Shown: positions 49,770 through 61,406 of the stretch, one piece after another | Numbering within the stretch: the stretch's first letter is position 1 | Layout of the letters: each line of letters begins with the position of its first letter | Assembly: GCF_024713945.1 (NCBI RefSeq) | Contig: NC_134682.1 | Span: 1,922,001-1,986,000, forward strand | DNA from: Dermatophagoides farinae | Lineage: Eukaryota; Arthropoda; Arachnida; Sarcoptiformes; Pyroglyphidae | Direction: 5' to 3' | Length of the DNA stretch: 64,000 bases | The notes under the pieces: generated by a model | Seen by the model: the letters and a program-made list of their open reading frames with translations, nothing else | The model's database searches: none | Told to the model about the DNA's origin: nothing | Position numbers and translations under genes: made by a program

Positions 49770-49982
49770 TCAAAATACAGGCAATGGTGGACATTTTTGA
49801 CCAGGACTTGGATTAGTCAAACATTCATGATAGCCATTTAATGGACCACTGATGCAGCATTCTTCTGGATTATTCTTATCGACATGTTTACAATCACCAT
49901 GATCACCACAGAATCGATGCATCTCACCAAAAGCCATTGCGAGCACTGCAAATAATAGGAATAAAACTTGGAAGATTTTCAT
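49770..49982 (-). CDS. Small secreted six-cysteine peptide
   Basis: Seventy residues. A clear signal peptide (MKIFQVLFLLFAVLAMAFG) precedes a mature part of about 50 residues with six cysteines in the order C-x5-C-x10-CC-x10-C-x9-C. A C...C...CC...C...C order is the pattern of knottin-type disulfide peptides, though the loops are longer than average. I do not recognise the family; it could be an antimicrobial, inhibitory or signalling peptide. It appears to be a single exon, with its own TATA box about 90 bp upstream of the ATG and a possible AATAAA just past the stop on the minus strand near 49728-49733. It converges with the rhomboid gene (stop at 49631). Confidence 0.75.
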   Translation of the reverse strand: MKIFQVLFLLFAVLAMAFGEMHRFCGDHGDCKHVDKNNPEECCISGPLNGYHECLTNPSPGQKCPPLPVF

Positions 49983-50988
49983 TTTGTTTTCAATGTGTCT
50001 TTGATTATAACAAAAATCTAATCATAAAAAAAAGTGAAATTGGAAACATCCAATCAATAGCAAATATCGATGCTTTTATACCTGTGTGTATTTTATTATC
50101 ATTAATCAAAAAAAAAAAAAAAAAAAAATGGTCACATGAGATTATTATTATGATCAAATCTAATCCAAATCCATATTATTGTTCCCATTGAAACCAGTGA
50201 ATTTTTATATTAATCTTTAATAATATATTATTATTGCAAAGTCTTGAGATTATATATTATCACTAATAATCATTGTACCAGTGACAATATACATATATTA
50301 TTTTTAAAACTCTATCTATTTCAAGGTTCAATTAAATATCATGAAACAATTGATAACTATTCAATCCAACTATTGATTATGATCTATGCAATTATTTTGA
50401 TTTTGATTGATATATGGAAATACTACGAAAATTAATTTTAAAAAAATGTTGAAATTATCATTGATCAATACAACGGTAAAAATTTTTTTTTTTTTTTGAA
50501 AATTAAAAGATTAATCTAGTGCTGCCATCTCGGGCATATTAACTGATTAAAAATTAATGAATTTGTAGCTATAATTCCAAAATTATCAAATTCGAAATTA
50601 CTTATCCGGATCACCAAAAGATGGAGATAATGTCAAAATGTGGTTTTTTAAAATTTTACCAATTTTTTCTAATGCAGACGTCATCCTTTTGTGCGTGTGT
50701 GTGTGCGGCCTGTTTTTTTTTCACTTTCAATGAGTTTGGTCTCTGTGTATGTGTGTGATGTGTTATGTGATTGATTGATGAGTTGGTTCATGCAATTAGA
50801 TTCTGTTGTTGGATAGTGATCGATATAAATTTTTATTCATAACAACCAAATAAACAACAATCCATATCTATCTTCAATTAAACAAAACACGCCTGAATCT
50901 GCTAGTGAATTGTTCGCCTGACATTTTATCAAATTCTTCATTTATAATTTTATTTCTTTAAAAAAATATCCATTAACATCGATTCTTG
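49983..50988. other. Upstream region of the Cys-rich peptide and STT3B
   Basis: About 1 kb between divergent starts. It holds the TATA box of the peptide gene (50073-50080) and, towards STT3B, the element GTGCTGCCATCTCG at 50519-50532 that resembles the CTCF-like motif. A TG tract lies near 50697-50705. The open frames seen here are AT-rich chance frames. Confidence 0.6.
50073..50080 (-). promoter_or_regulatory. TATA box of the Cys-rich peptide gene
   Basis: GTATAAAAGC on the minus strand (core TATAAAAG). Transcription would start near 50045, giving a leader of roughly 60 nt before the ATG at 49982. The core is identical to that of the carboxylesterase gene. Confidence 0.6.
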
Positions 50989-53871
50989 ATGGTAAATGAT
51001 AGTAAAGCCAGTTCATCGAAATCATCAACAATATCGAAAGAGATGATTTCGAATGAACAACAACATGCCGGCAAACCAAATGGTACAAAAAGTCGTTTAT
51101 TATTATTACAAGTAACGGTATTGGGCCTTGCATGGTTAGCCGGTTTTTGTTCACGTTTATTCGCTGTGATACGTTTCGAAAGTATCATTCATGAATTCGA
51201 TCCATGGTATGTAATTGTTACATTCTTAATGTTTGTTTGATAATAATGTCATCACTTTATCTTTACATCATTTCCATGAAAAAAAAGGTTCAATTATCGT
51301 GCTACACATTATATGGTGAAGCATGGATTCTATAATTTCCTAAATTGGTTCGATGAACGAGCTTGGTATCCATTGGGTCGTATTGTCGGTGGTACAGTCT
51401 ATCCTGGTCTAATGTTGACATCCGGTCTTATACATTATGTATTGGATACATTACACATTCCCATTCATATTCGCGATATTTGTGTATTTCTTGCACCGGT
51501 TTTTTCTGGTTTAACAGCTATTGCAACCTATTTACTTACAAAAGAACTTTGGAATGAATCGGCCGGTCTATTTGCAGCATGTTTTATTGCCATTGGTTTG
51601 TTATTTATTTTTTTTTACAAGAATTTTTTCTCACTAATCAATTTTGTCAATAGTTCCCGGTTACATTTCACGTTCGGTTGCCGGTAGTTATGATAATGAA
51701 GGCATAGCTATATTTGCATTAATGTTCACATATTATCTATGGGTAAAAACGGTTAAAACTGGCTCGGTATTCTGGGCAACATTAACTGCATTATCATATT
51801 TATATATGGTTTCCGCATGGGGTGGATATGTATTCATTATCAATTTGATTCCATTACACGTGTTTTTTCTCCTATTAATGGGTCGATATTCCAATCGTAT
51901 CTATGTTGGTATGTAGTCTATTGATAAATATACTCGAAAACTAAATATTTACATTTTTTTCAAAAATTATTCAGGTTACAGCGTATTTTTCATATTGGGT
52001 TTATTATTTTCAATGCAAATTCCGTTTGTTGGTTTTCAACCTGTCCGTACTAGCGAACATATGGCATCGGCCGGTGTATTTGCTTTGCTGCAAGCATATG
52101 CTTTTCTTAAATATCTTCAAGGATTTGTATCGAAATCACAATTGAAAACATTTTTCATTACCGCTATCATTGGTTTCGCTGGTCTTGTATTCTTAAGCGT
52201 TGTTGCTCTCACATATGCCGGTTATATTGCTCCTTGGAGTGGACGTTTCTATTCACTATGGGATACTGGTTATGCAAAGATTCATATACCAATTATTGCA
52301 TCCGTTTCGGAACATCAACCAACTACTTGGTTTTCATTTTTTTTCGATCTACATGTACTTGTTACAGCATTTCCGGCCGGTCTTTGGTACTGTATTCGTG
52401 AAGTTAATGATGAACGTGTATTCAGTAAGTTTTTTTCCAATATTTTTTTTCCATCTAAGCTTATCCTAAACTTTATATCCACAAAAAAACAAACAGTTAC
52501 CTTATATGCGATCACTGCTTCTTATTTTGCTGGCGTTATGGTACGTTTGATGCTTACATTCACACCTGTTGTATGTGTTCTTAGCGCCATTGCATTTTCT
52601 GAATGTTTTTCTGGTTGTCTGATGGATAAAGATAAAGAAAAACCATCATCGACAAATAGTGGATCATCATCAACATCGTCCAAATCAAAACAACAAATTG
52701 ATGATGATCAGAAAAATGGTCAGAAAAATCTTTATGATAAAGCTGGCAAAATTCGTAAAATACGTTCCGAACCAAAAGAAACCGATTCATTAAGTGCTAA
52801 TCTACGAACAATTGCATCGGTTCTATTGATTATGTTATTAATGTTATTTGTTGTTCATTGTACTTGGGTTACTAGTAATGCCTATTCTAGTCCTAGTATT
52901 GTTCTAGCCAGCTATGGTGGCGATGGGTATGTGTTCTGTATAATATCGATTTTCATATTGATTAATCAAATTATTTAATTCAGATCTCGTGTTATATTGG
53001 ATGATTTTCGTGAAGCATATTATTGGCTATCACAGAATACTGATGATGATGCACGTGTTATGTCTTGGTGGGATTATGGTTATCAGATTGCCGGTATGGC
53101 TAATCGTACAACATTGGTCGATAATAATACCTGGAATAATAGTCATATTGCATTGGTTGGAAAAGCGATGTCATCGAATGAAAGTGCTGCATATGAAATA
53201 ATGAAAGCTTTGGATGTTGATTATGTTCTGGTAATATTCGGTGGTGTAATCGGCTATTCGGGTGATGATATTAATAAATTTTTATGGATGGTTCGTATCG
53301 CCGAAGGTGAACATCCAAATGATATACGTGAAAGTGATTATTTCACTGATCGTGGGGAATTTCGTGTCGATGCCGGTGGTTCGCCAACATTGCTCAATTG
53401 TTTAATGTATAAATTAAGTTATTATCGTTTTGGTGAGCTACAGGTATGATAATCATTTTCATTAATCGGTAATTGATTGAATGACTATCAAATTTTTTTT
53501 TATCATATAATAGACTGATTTCCGTACACCACATGGATATGATCGAACCAGACAGACTGAAATTGGTAATAAAAACATTAAACTTGAACATCTTGAAGAG
53601 GCATATACTACTGAACATTGGCTAGTACGGATTTATCGAGTGAAAAAACCATCAAATCGACAAAAATTACCATATTCACAACGGAAAATTAAACCATCTG
53701 GATTTGTAACGAAAAAGGTAAGAATTAATTCATTGACTATCCCAGTGGATTAATAAACAAGGATATTATTGTGTTCATATATAGAATTCAAGAAGAAAGA
53801 AGGGTACGATTAAAACGAAACCACAAGTTAATCGTGGCAAACGAATGTCATTATTTTCCAAATCTCAATAA
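50989..53871 (+). CDS. STT3B: STT3B, catalytic subunit of oligosaccharyltransferase
   Basis: Eight exons (50989-51206, 51288-51595, 51654-51908, 51975-52424, 52497-52926, 52984-53443, 53514-53717, 53785-53871) give 803 residues; human STT3B has 826. It transfers the preassembled glycan from dolichol to Asn-X-Ser/Thr sites in the ER lumen. Conserved stretches include [47 protein letters not shown], the [10 protein letters not shown] loop and the catalytic signature WWDYG at 582-586 ([20 protein letters not shown]). Many membrane segments fill the N-terminal 480 residues. The start fits an N-terminal Ser-rich tail and gives the usual length. The similarity is closer to STT3B than STT3A. Introns are 57-81 bp. 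Confidence 0.96.
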
Positions 53872-54674
53872 ATGAATGGACTGACCAAAAACAAACGCCA
53901 TGAGAATTAGTAAAAATATCGGAACAATCATTATTTTTCAATGCTGCTCATTTTCTTCAAAACATCTATTGAAACATGTGCCTATAAAAGATAATGTTAA
54001 TATTGATTTATAGAAAACAACAAAAAAACCATCTTCATCTCCATCAAACAAATGCCCAGATTTTCTCAAAAAAAATATTCAAAATCGTCCTTTTGGTGTA
54101 TTGTTGTTGATCGATTCGTCATTCTTGCCATCATCATCATTTCAATTATATATGCTCATTTTTCGAACGATTACCATCATCTTGTCCGATCCGAATGAGT
54201 AGCTTTTTGTTGCAATAATAATTTTCCTGAATATGGTTTGTGTGTGTACAAAACAAAAAGAAAAAGAAATGATCCAGAATATTACTTGAACCAAGAATCG
54301 ATTTTTTAATGAATTTTTTTTTATTTCTGTTTAAATTGTCTTTGTTTTTGCTAGTGCGTTCATCTTTATAAGTTCATCTAAATTTAAAAAAAAAATTTGA
54401 TACGCGCTGAAATTTTTCATAATTTAATTTGTATCAATATTGATAATGATTTAAATCTATACATTCTATATGAACGATCATTTTTGGATCATGTGTCGCC
54501 GTCTGATGAACAGCGTGGAAAACTTTCATCAATTGATCCTCATCATCGATGTGTTTACATAAGCACAGAACGAACAACTTACACGTGTTAATATTTTTAC
54601 TCATTACAAATAGCTTTTATCTTTAAGAAAAAAATTGATTACAATATCATCATTATCAATTACCATAATCGGTC
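53872..54674. other. STT3B 3' region and AIMP2 upstream region
   Basis: No coding signal beyond an AT-rich chance frame at 54397-54591. No clear TATA box or polyadenylation signal stands out. Confidence 0.5.
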
Positions 54675-55658
54675 ATGTATGCTATAACACCCGTATATAA
54701 ATCAATACATCATTTCGATTCGAATGTGATACAAACATCAATGTATTCAATGAAACCATATTATTCGGGTATAATGGAAAACGATCAACAACAGTTATCG
54801 TCGTCATCGATTGATTTACCATCCGGACCGTTACCAATTCCTACCGATTTAGATCTGGAAAAAGATCATGATGCACGTATGGCATTGGAAGATTTACTTT
54901 CAAGACAAATGTTATTATTATGTCGATTAAATGATCTGGAACGTAAATTGATCGATGTTAATGACATTCAAATTAAACAAGAAAAATTTGTATCAAAATT
55001 ATTAAAACCATTGACCGAAAATTATGAAGATATTGTCATCCATTTTGATCTGGATCATCCGCCAACAACATTGTTGACAGTATTGAGTTTTATGATTAAA
55101 GATTCACCGGAATTATTTCTAATCAATTATCATGTTCATTCATCATTGCATGGTTCATCAATTATCGTTAAACAATTTCAAATGAAACAACAAGATCTTA
55201 ATGCTAAACTTGAACAAATTAATTTTCGTTTCAATACTTTGCAAGATAATAGTGATCGATTGAAACGAAAGATTATTATAAAATTTATAGCCAAAAAATT
55301 TTATGATGATAATAATCAAATGGAAGCTATATTTAAATCCAATCAACCATCAATCAAAGGTGAATTGAATATTATTCAACATTTATGCTTGATGATTTCG
55401 GCTAATGATTCGAATGAATGTGATGAACTATGGAAACTATTACAACCACCAAATGATATACAATCCGATCGATATTGTATTGAAAAATTGGGCCGATATT
55501 TTATGGGTCTTGGTGAACGACGATTTTTTTTCAATCATCCGCAACCACAATTGATTGATATTATTATCTGGAGTTTAGCTAATCGATCACGTGCATTACG
55601 TTCATTAATGGATGCTAAATGGTACAAGGTGATCGAATCAATGTTAATGTCTGTTTAA
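54675..55658 (+). CDS. AIMP2: AIMP2 (p38), multi-tRNA-synthetase complex scaffold
   Basis: A single exon of 327 residues, near the 320 of human AIMP2. The family holds lysyl- and other tRNA synthetases together in the cytoplasm. Visible features are an N-terminal MYSMKPYYSG (23-32), like the human MYQVKPYHGG that binds lysyl-tRNA synthetase, and a leucine-zipper helix at about 67-93 (LEDLLSRQMLLLCRLNDLER). A thioredoxin-like part follows (DIVIHFDLDHPPTTLLTVLS) and a GST-C-like helical end (QLIDIIIWSLANRS). Sequence drift from vertebrates is large, so the call rests on order and length of these parts. AATAAA at 55704-55709 fits as its polyadenylation signal. Confidence 0.78.
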   Translation: MYAITPVYKSIHHFDSNVIQTSMYSMKPYYSGIMENDQQQLSSSSIDLPSGPLPIPTDLDLEKDHDARMALEDLLSRQMLLLCRLNDLERKLIDVNDIQIKQEKFVSKLLKPLTENYEDIVIHFDLDHPPTTLLTVLSFMIKDSPELFLINYHVHSSLHGSSIIVKQFQMKQQDLNAKLEQINFRFNTLQDNSDRLKRKIIIKFIAKKFYDDNNQMEAIFKSNQPSIKGELNIIQHLCLMISANDSNECDELWKLLQPPNDIQSDRYCIEKLGRYFMGLGERRFFFNHPQPQLIDIIIWSLANRSRALRSLMDAKWYKVIESMLMSV

Positions 55659-55914
55659 TATTCAGGAAAAAAATGTTTTGATTTTAAATTTAAAAGAAAC
55701 CCAAATAAAATAGAAAAATGTTAAATTTAATCTTTTTCTCTGAAAAAAAGAAAATTTTTTGAAATGTGAAAAAAAAATTTTGCTTATAATTATCATTACA
55801 AAACAGTTTCAATTACAATTAAATGAACATTTAATGAAATGGAGGGGGTAAGAATTTTCATTATACACCAAACACAGATTTATATCGTAGTCGTATATAT
55901 ATAGCAATCATTCA

Positions 55915-57669
55915 TCATTGATTCGAAGGACCATCAAGACGATCATATTCAATAAGCATTTCTTTCTGATTTTTGGACCATGTATTTAAATCGAAATAGA
56001 TGTATGAACCACGTTCAAAATTCGAACTCTGTTCCAATGGTTGGCTACCTTGTTTTCTTGTAATCCAGATGCCTTCATCTTTATGAAACCTCCATTCACG
56101 TGAATATCTGAAATTTTTCGAAAGAAAAAAAAATTTGATTTAAAATTGATGATAAAAGAAAAAAATTTCAATCACACATACAACTCAGCACCAACTTCCG
56201 CTTGCATATGTTCACCAGATAAACAATAGAATAGGTAAAATAATAAATCTTCACAATAACTGGTCAGTTTAATCTGAGCCAATTTATCACGAATTGAATT
56301 GAATATAAGATATTCCGGTGGTACAGAATAATCTATCGGAATTAATCAATAAATTATTATTATTATCAACATATAGATTTTATTTTCAATTTTTACCAAT
56401 TTCATGTGGTTTCAATGGTTTATCATTCCAAGGACCGGGAAACGTATGATATAACCGGCTGTGAAATGAATAAAAATAATTTGATGAATTTTAAAATTTC
56501 GAAAAATATACAAATAATCATTGCTTACTCTTTAGTGCCGAGATTCATATTGAGAGCTGTAACATCATAACCTATGGTCAATGCAAACAGATTTGGATTC
56601 GAATTTGCTTGATGTAACATTGCCATAAGTCCTGCAATACCATATTGATCAGTTAACATCCCTGGTGGTATATTGGTAACCATTCCATCTTTGGATACAT
56701 TAATGGCCGGTATTTGACTGTTTGATGATGATGTTTTGGCTCCATTATTATTATTATTTGCAGAATTTGTTGATTGATGCGATGATAGTGATGAAAATAA
56801 TGATGATGTTAATGATGATGCTGACATTGCGGCTACAGCAGCTGCTGTTTGTTGTGTTGTCCCAACCAATGTTGGTGGTGTTGTAACCGAACGATTATTT
56901 TCCTGATGATGATGATGTTGTAAATGTTGATGATCTTGTTGTTGTTGCTGACCACCAGAATTATTACCATCTAAATTCTGTTGTTGCTGTTGAAATTGGT
57001 TAAATGCTGCAGCAACAGCTGCTGCTGATGTTGCTGTTCCACCTGGTGAAGCACCAGGTAATGCAGGAAAATCTTCACTTTGAATATTAAATTCATTAGA
57101 TCCGGATTGATTTGTAACATTATCTTTCATTATTCCAACATATGCAGGACGACCAATCGCTGATGATTGTTGAGAAAACTAGTTGGTTGAAAAAAAAGAA
57201 ATGAAATTCAAATTAGACTTGAATTTTGAATGAAAATAAAAAAAATAAATTTTGAATGAATAAAAAAAATTGTCATCTTTCATGATTAATGTTCAAAAAA
57301 AGACAGCAAACTTTTGCATTTGAGTTTTTTATTTCGTTCACCTACAGTATTGATTGATACAGCCTGGCCGGTTAATGATGGAAATTCATTCAAATCAAGC
57401 GTTGGAGGCCCACTAATACCACCACCTCCAATATGACCACTTCCAATATTTCCGAATGCATTATGCATCAATAAATTCGTGGCTGATGATGATATTGATC
57501 CGGATGAACCTGGTGATTGTCCTGTTAATGAAGTGGATGATTGACGAAATATTGATGACGCCGTTGTCGATGATTGAGAATTGGATGATGATGAAGAATT
57601 TATCCCCGAAATTGATGTGGCTGCTGATGGTGATGTAGCCGCTGTTACTGTCGATGAATAATCAATCAT
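55915..57669 (-). CDS. CNOT2: CNOT2, CCR4-NOT complex subunit 2
   Basis: Five exons on the minus strand (57669-57346, 57178-56529, 56458-56397, 56332-56182, 56107-55915) give 459 residues; human CNOT2 has 540. The complex shortens poly(A) tails. Markers in family order are LDLNEFPSLTGQ, RPAYVGIMKDN, SEDFPALPG, VTNIPPGMLTDQYGIAGLMA, then the C-terminal NOT box (IRDKLAQIKLTSYCEDLLFY and REWRFHKDEGIWITR). The middle is rich in Ser, Gln and Asn. The start is the first ATG of the first exon; much of the human N-terminal region is absent or lies in an exon I cannot see. The first donor reads ACT|GTAGGT, chosen because it keeps phase. Confidence 0.9.
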
Positions 57670-57809
57670 TTTGTTTTTTGTTTGATTCAATAAGATTTGT
57701 TTCAACAATTTTGGTTGTGATGTTGAATAGCCAAAGAAATTTCAATCTGACTATTTTAACTCACATGCACACAAAAAAATTTTTGCAATTGCAATCACAA
57801 TTTTAATGT

Positions 57810-58484
57810 TTAACAAGGTGGTTGAAAATTTTCCAAACACAATGATTCGGGCAATGCCGAATTTAATTTAGCAAATGTTGTCAATAATTGTTCAATATCG
57901 TTTTCACAACGATCAAGTAGTGATCGTATATCATCGAATTTTCCAAAGTTTTCAACCGCTTTATTAAAACGTCGCTGTTTATCTTGAGAATATTGTTGTG
58001 ATAATTTCACCGATTGTTGTTCAAATAAACGGATACGATCGATAATTTTTTGTTGCTCCGTGGCAACCGTTTCGGCTGCTTGTTTTAGATTCTGATCAAA
58101 TGATTTACCAAGCTCAACAAATGGCAATACTGATAATCGTGGTTGATCAAGAGTAACGATAAAATTTGATGATAATTGTCCCAATGGTATCAGTGGTTTT
58201 AATAATGGTTCCGATGGTAATTTTGAATAAATATCTTGGCTATTTGTATCTTTGTTTGGTCCACGATTCACTATGACAATATTCTTTGGAATTGATCGTT
58301 GTTGTTGTCGTTCGATTCGAATTATAGACGATTGTTGTTGCTGTTGTTGGGCAGTATGAATTGGACTCGAACGTAAAGATTGATAATTCGATGAGGATTG
58401 TTGTTGTTGTCGATGATGAAATTGATGATGATGTGATGATGATGATGATGATGATGATCCAGTTTTGGTCAATTGACTTCCCAT
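57810..58484 (-). CDS. BORCS5: BORCS5 (myrlysin), BORC lysosome-positioning subunit
   Basis: A single exon of 224 residues; human BORCS5 has 196. BORC sits on the lysosome surface and recruits ARL8 for kinesin-driven movement. The ATG at 58484 was chosen because MGSQLTK is an N-myristoylation signal, which anchors the human protein. A Ser/His/Gln-rich insert follows. Family markers are EPLLKPLIPLGQ, a helical coiled region (about 130-200) and the end LNSALPESLCLENF, close to human LNSMLPEGERLEPF. It lies 140 bp upstream of the CNOT2 start in the same direction, so the CNOT2 promoter must overlap or be very short. Confidence 0.87.
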   Translation of the reverse strand: MGSQLTKTGSSSSSSSSHHHQFHHRQQQQSSSNYQSLRSSPIHTAQQQQQQSSIIRIERQQQRSIPKNIVIVNRGPNKDTNSQDIYSKLPSEPLLKPLIPLGQLSSNFIVTLDQPRLSVLPFVELGKSFDQNLKQAAETVATEQQKIIDRIRLFEQQSVKLSQQYSQDKQRRFNKAVENFGKFDDIRSLLDRCENDIEQLLTTFAKLNSALPESLCLENFQPPC

Positions 58485-58966
58485 TAAAAAAAATCGAAAT
58501 GAAAAAAAAATCAAATTATTGGCAGGTCGATAGAAATGTCCAGAATTTATTAATAATCCAAATAAATGACCATTAATGATTTAGAATTCTTTTTGTGTTA
58601 TCGTTTGTTTTTGTTTTGCATAAAAAAATATCAACAAAAGACAGTTGAGTAATATGAGTGTTTGTGTGTGTATTTGTGAAAATGGGTAAAAAAGCGAGAA
58701 ATTTTCTCGTATATACATGAGATAGAAAGAAAAAGAGAGAGAGAGAGAGAGGGGTCAAGCACATGTATGAATGAGCAACAAAAGAATTTTCTCGGAAACT
58801 TTTTTTTTCTCTTTATTTCATTTCATTTCATTCATTCATTCATTCCTGTCCGATGGATGGCGTTGATGTTTGGTTGATTATTATTACTTTCATTGTTATT
58901 TTTATAAAAAATTTTTTTATTTTATTTTTTCAAATTCAAGAACAAAAAAAAAAAAAAAAAAAGAAT
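58485..58966. other. BORCS5 upstream / channel-gene 3' region
   Basis: An (AG)n tract at about 58735-58751, CATT repeats at 58817-58844 and a poly-A run before 58964. No gene seen; a small minus-strand open frame at 58573-58764 is repeat-derived. Confidence 0.55.
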
Positions 58967-60639
58967 TTACACACAATTCAATTGATACACTTCCCAAATG
59001 AATGAGATTAATTGTAAAAATTTACAAATCAACCACCAGATTATTAGATGAAATGTAAGAAGGCCACCAATGTAACCAATATATTGAATCGATGTAATCC
59101 ATGGCAATTGAATTAATAATTTATCTGGCCTTATAGCACGTTTTATTATGATCATTGTTTCACCACGATCTTCATATTCAGATTCTTCTACATTCAATTC
59201 AACATCTGTTTCTCGACAATCTTCTGGACATTGGCCATTACAATCGATGGCTATTTTTTCAATCATATCATTTTCATTATTATGGCAACGATTATGTCCA
59301 TAATCATATTCTTCATTCACAGCATTTGAACAAAATCTATCCTGTATATGGATTAAATCTTTACGTAATGAAACAGATGTTGGAAAACAGTGGCCACATA
59401 AACGACGCCATTCATCCATACAACAACGATTATAGCATTCTTGTCGTGAGATCATTTGTCCAAGATTTAATGATGATGATGATGATAATGATTTTGTTCT
59501 AGATGATGACCATCGATTTGATGAAACACTTAATGAATGATATTGGCCACTATAATTACGACAATCAAAAAATTCCGTATTCGCTACAAATGTTTTACGA
59601 AGATTGAAATTTAAATTATAATTACGACCCATAGATATGGTGAGTGATTCTTTCATTAAATCTATTGGTATCTGATCGATTTGATGTAGATATAACATTA
59701 TGGAATTACTGCTTCTACTTTCCTGAAATTGGAAATGATGACCAAATGGATTTGATTGAATTAATATCTGTACATAGAAATCATTATAATCAATAATCGG
59801 TACCATAAATGGATCTTGATTCGAACGAAATAATGTTATTTCACTTAGATATGTATAACAGCGATGATTTTGATAATAATTTTCAATTATTGGTGAAATA
59901 TTGGCACAATATATCATCGATGGTGATCGATTGGATTTTATCTTACATTGATGACCAAATGTTGACATTGATTGATTGAATATGGTTATAAGTGGTATAT
60001 GTAAACAGTCCTTATTACGACGATGATTATCATCATCACCATTATTATCATCAGTATGATTATCATTATTAACGGAAATTGAATCATCAAAACATCGATT
60101 ATTAAATGGTATTATAATCGGTATGCATATGGTCAATGCGGGGAATTCAATTTGTTCAGGTAGCTCATAGGAAACGGATGTTTGTTTATATTCTCTGTTT
60201 GAATAAAGATTTTTTTTTGTTTTATTGACAATTTCAATATAAAATTTAAATATGATAAAAATTTGATTTACTTTTTATATATTCGATATAGCCGAAAACA
60301 TTGCCAAAAACATTGAAACATAAGCAATATGAATGTAATGAATTGTAACCATTGTTTAATGGTTATCTGCTGCAGCAACCATCGTAGCATATCCATTCGA
60401 TTTCTTGGATACATTATTGATTCTTTTTTCGTTTTGTTTTGTGAATTTTTATTTTCATCACCCGGATGTTTAGAATATTTAACCTGATAGGCAATTGTAG
60501 CTGGACCAAATTGTACTTTACGATTCGTTTGACCATTAACAATCGTCGATGCTGGTGCTGGTGCTGGTGATGATAATGTTTGATTCTTTTTATTATTGTT
60601 GTTGATAAAATTATTCAATTTTGGTTGAACGCGAGACAT
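58967..60639 (-). CDS. DEG/ENaC-like channel protein, divergent pore
   Basis: Two exons, 60639-60272 and 60194-58967, give 531 residues, in the range of DEG/ENaC/ASIC channels. A cytoplasmic N-terminus leads to a membrane segment at about 96-115, followed by TSVSYELPEQIEFPALTICI, the typical post-TM1 motif. A large cysteine-containing extracellular part follows, with CNGQCPEDCRETDVEL where the family has its CPLPC-type palm motif. The second membrane segment begins YIGYIGGLLTFH near the C-terminus. The Gly-Ala-Ser selectivity filter expected nine residues after IGG is replaced by Ile-Ile-Trp. Such channels carry sodium and respond to peptides, acid or force. The exact subfamily cannot be told. 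Confidence 0.75.
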
Positions 60640-61366
60640 TATTCACAACAACAATGATATTCAAAATTTCAATTCATTCATTTGATCATCATACATTTGA
60701 TCATTGAATCATTGTGGAATTTTTTTTCCTTTATTTCGGGCAATGTTCATATACACCATCAGCACACATTAATCACTATGGATTTGGATATGTAATAAAA
60801 AAAAAATTCGGCTATTTTTACCGTCGATTATGATGAAAAACAACAACAACAACAACAACAAGATTGTGGCTTGTGTTTCATTAACATTCGAAAGAACAGA
60901 GAAAGAAAAAAAAATCGTTTTGTTTATGAACAATTTGTAATTTAGCTAAGCATTAATTATTATGACCATATGATAGTTAATTTGTGTGCGTATACCACCA
61001 TTTTGTAATGACTGACGTAATTTATGTAATTTTTTTCTTTACTGGGAATATTCCACTTTTCTTCTATCAACAACAAAAACGAAATCCATATCATTGTTGA
61101 TGTTGTCTGGTATTGTATTGTATCTATCTAAAACAACGATTTATCATTCTCGAATGTATTTTGAGAATGAAAGTTTTTTCATTTACACACCACCATTTAC
61201 CAAACATACAGAATCATGTACACACATAATTGAAACCGGATAAAATCGTATTAAGCATACAATGAAACATATATCATGTTTAGGAATTGTCCGAAAATCG
61301 AAATTTTTCTGTAACAATTTTTTTTGTGGTCAAATAATCGTTGATAAAGCTAGAAAGATAGGTTGG

Positions 61367-61406
<40 letters not shown>

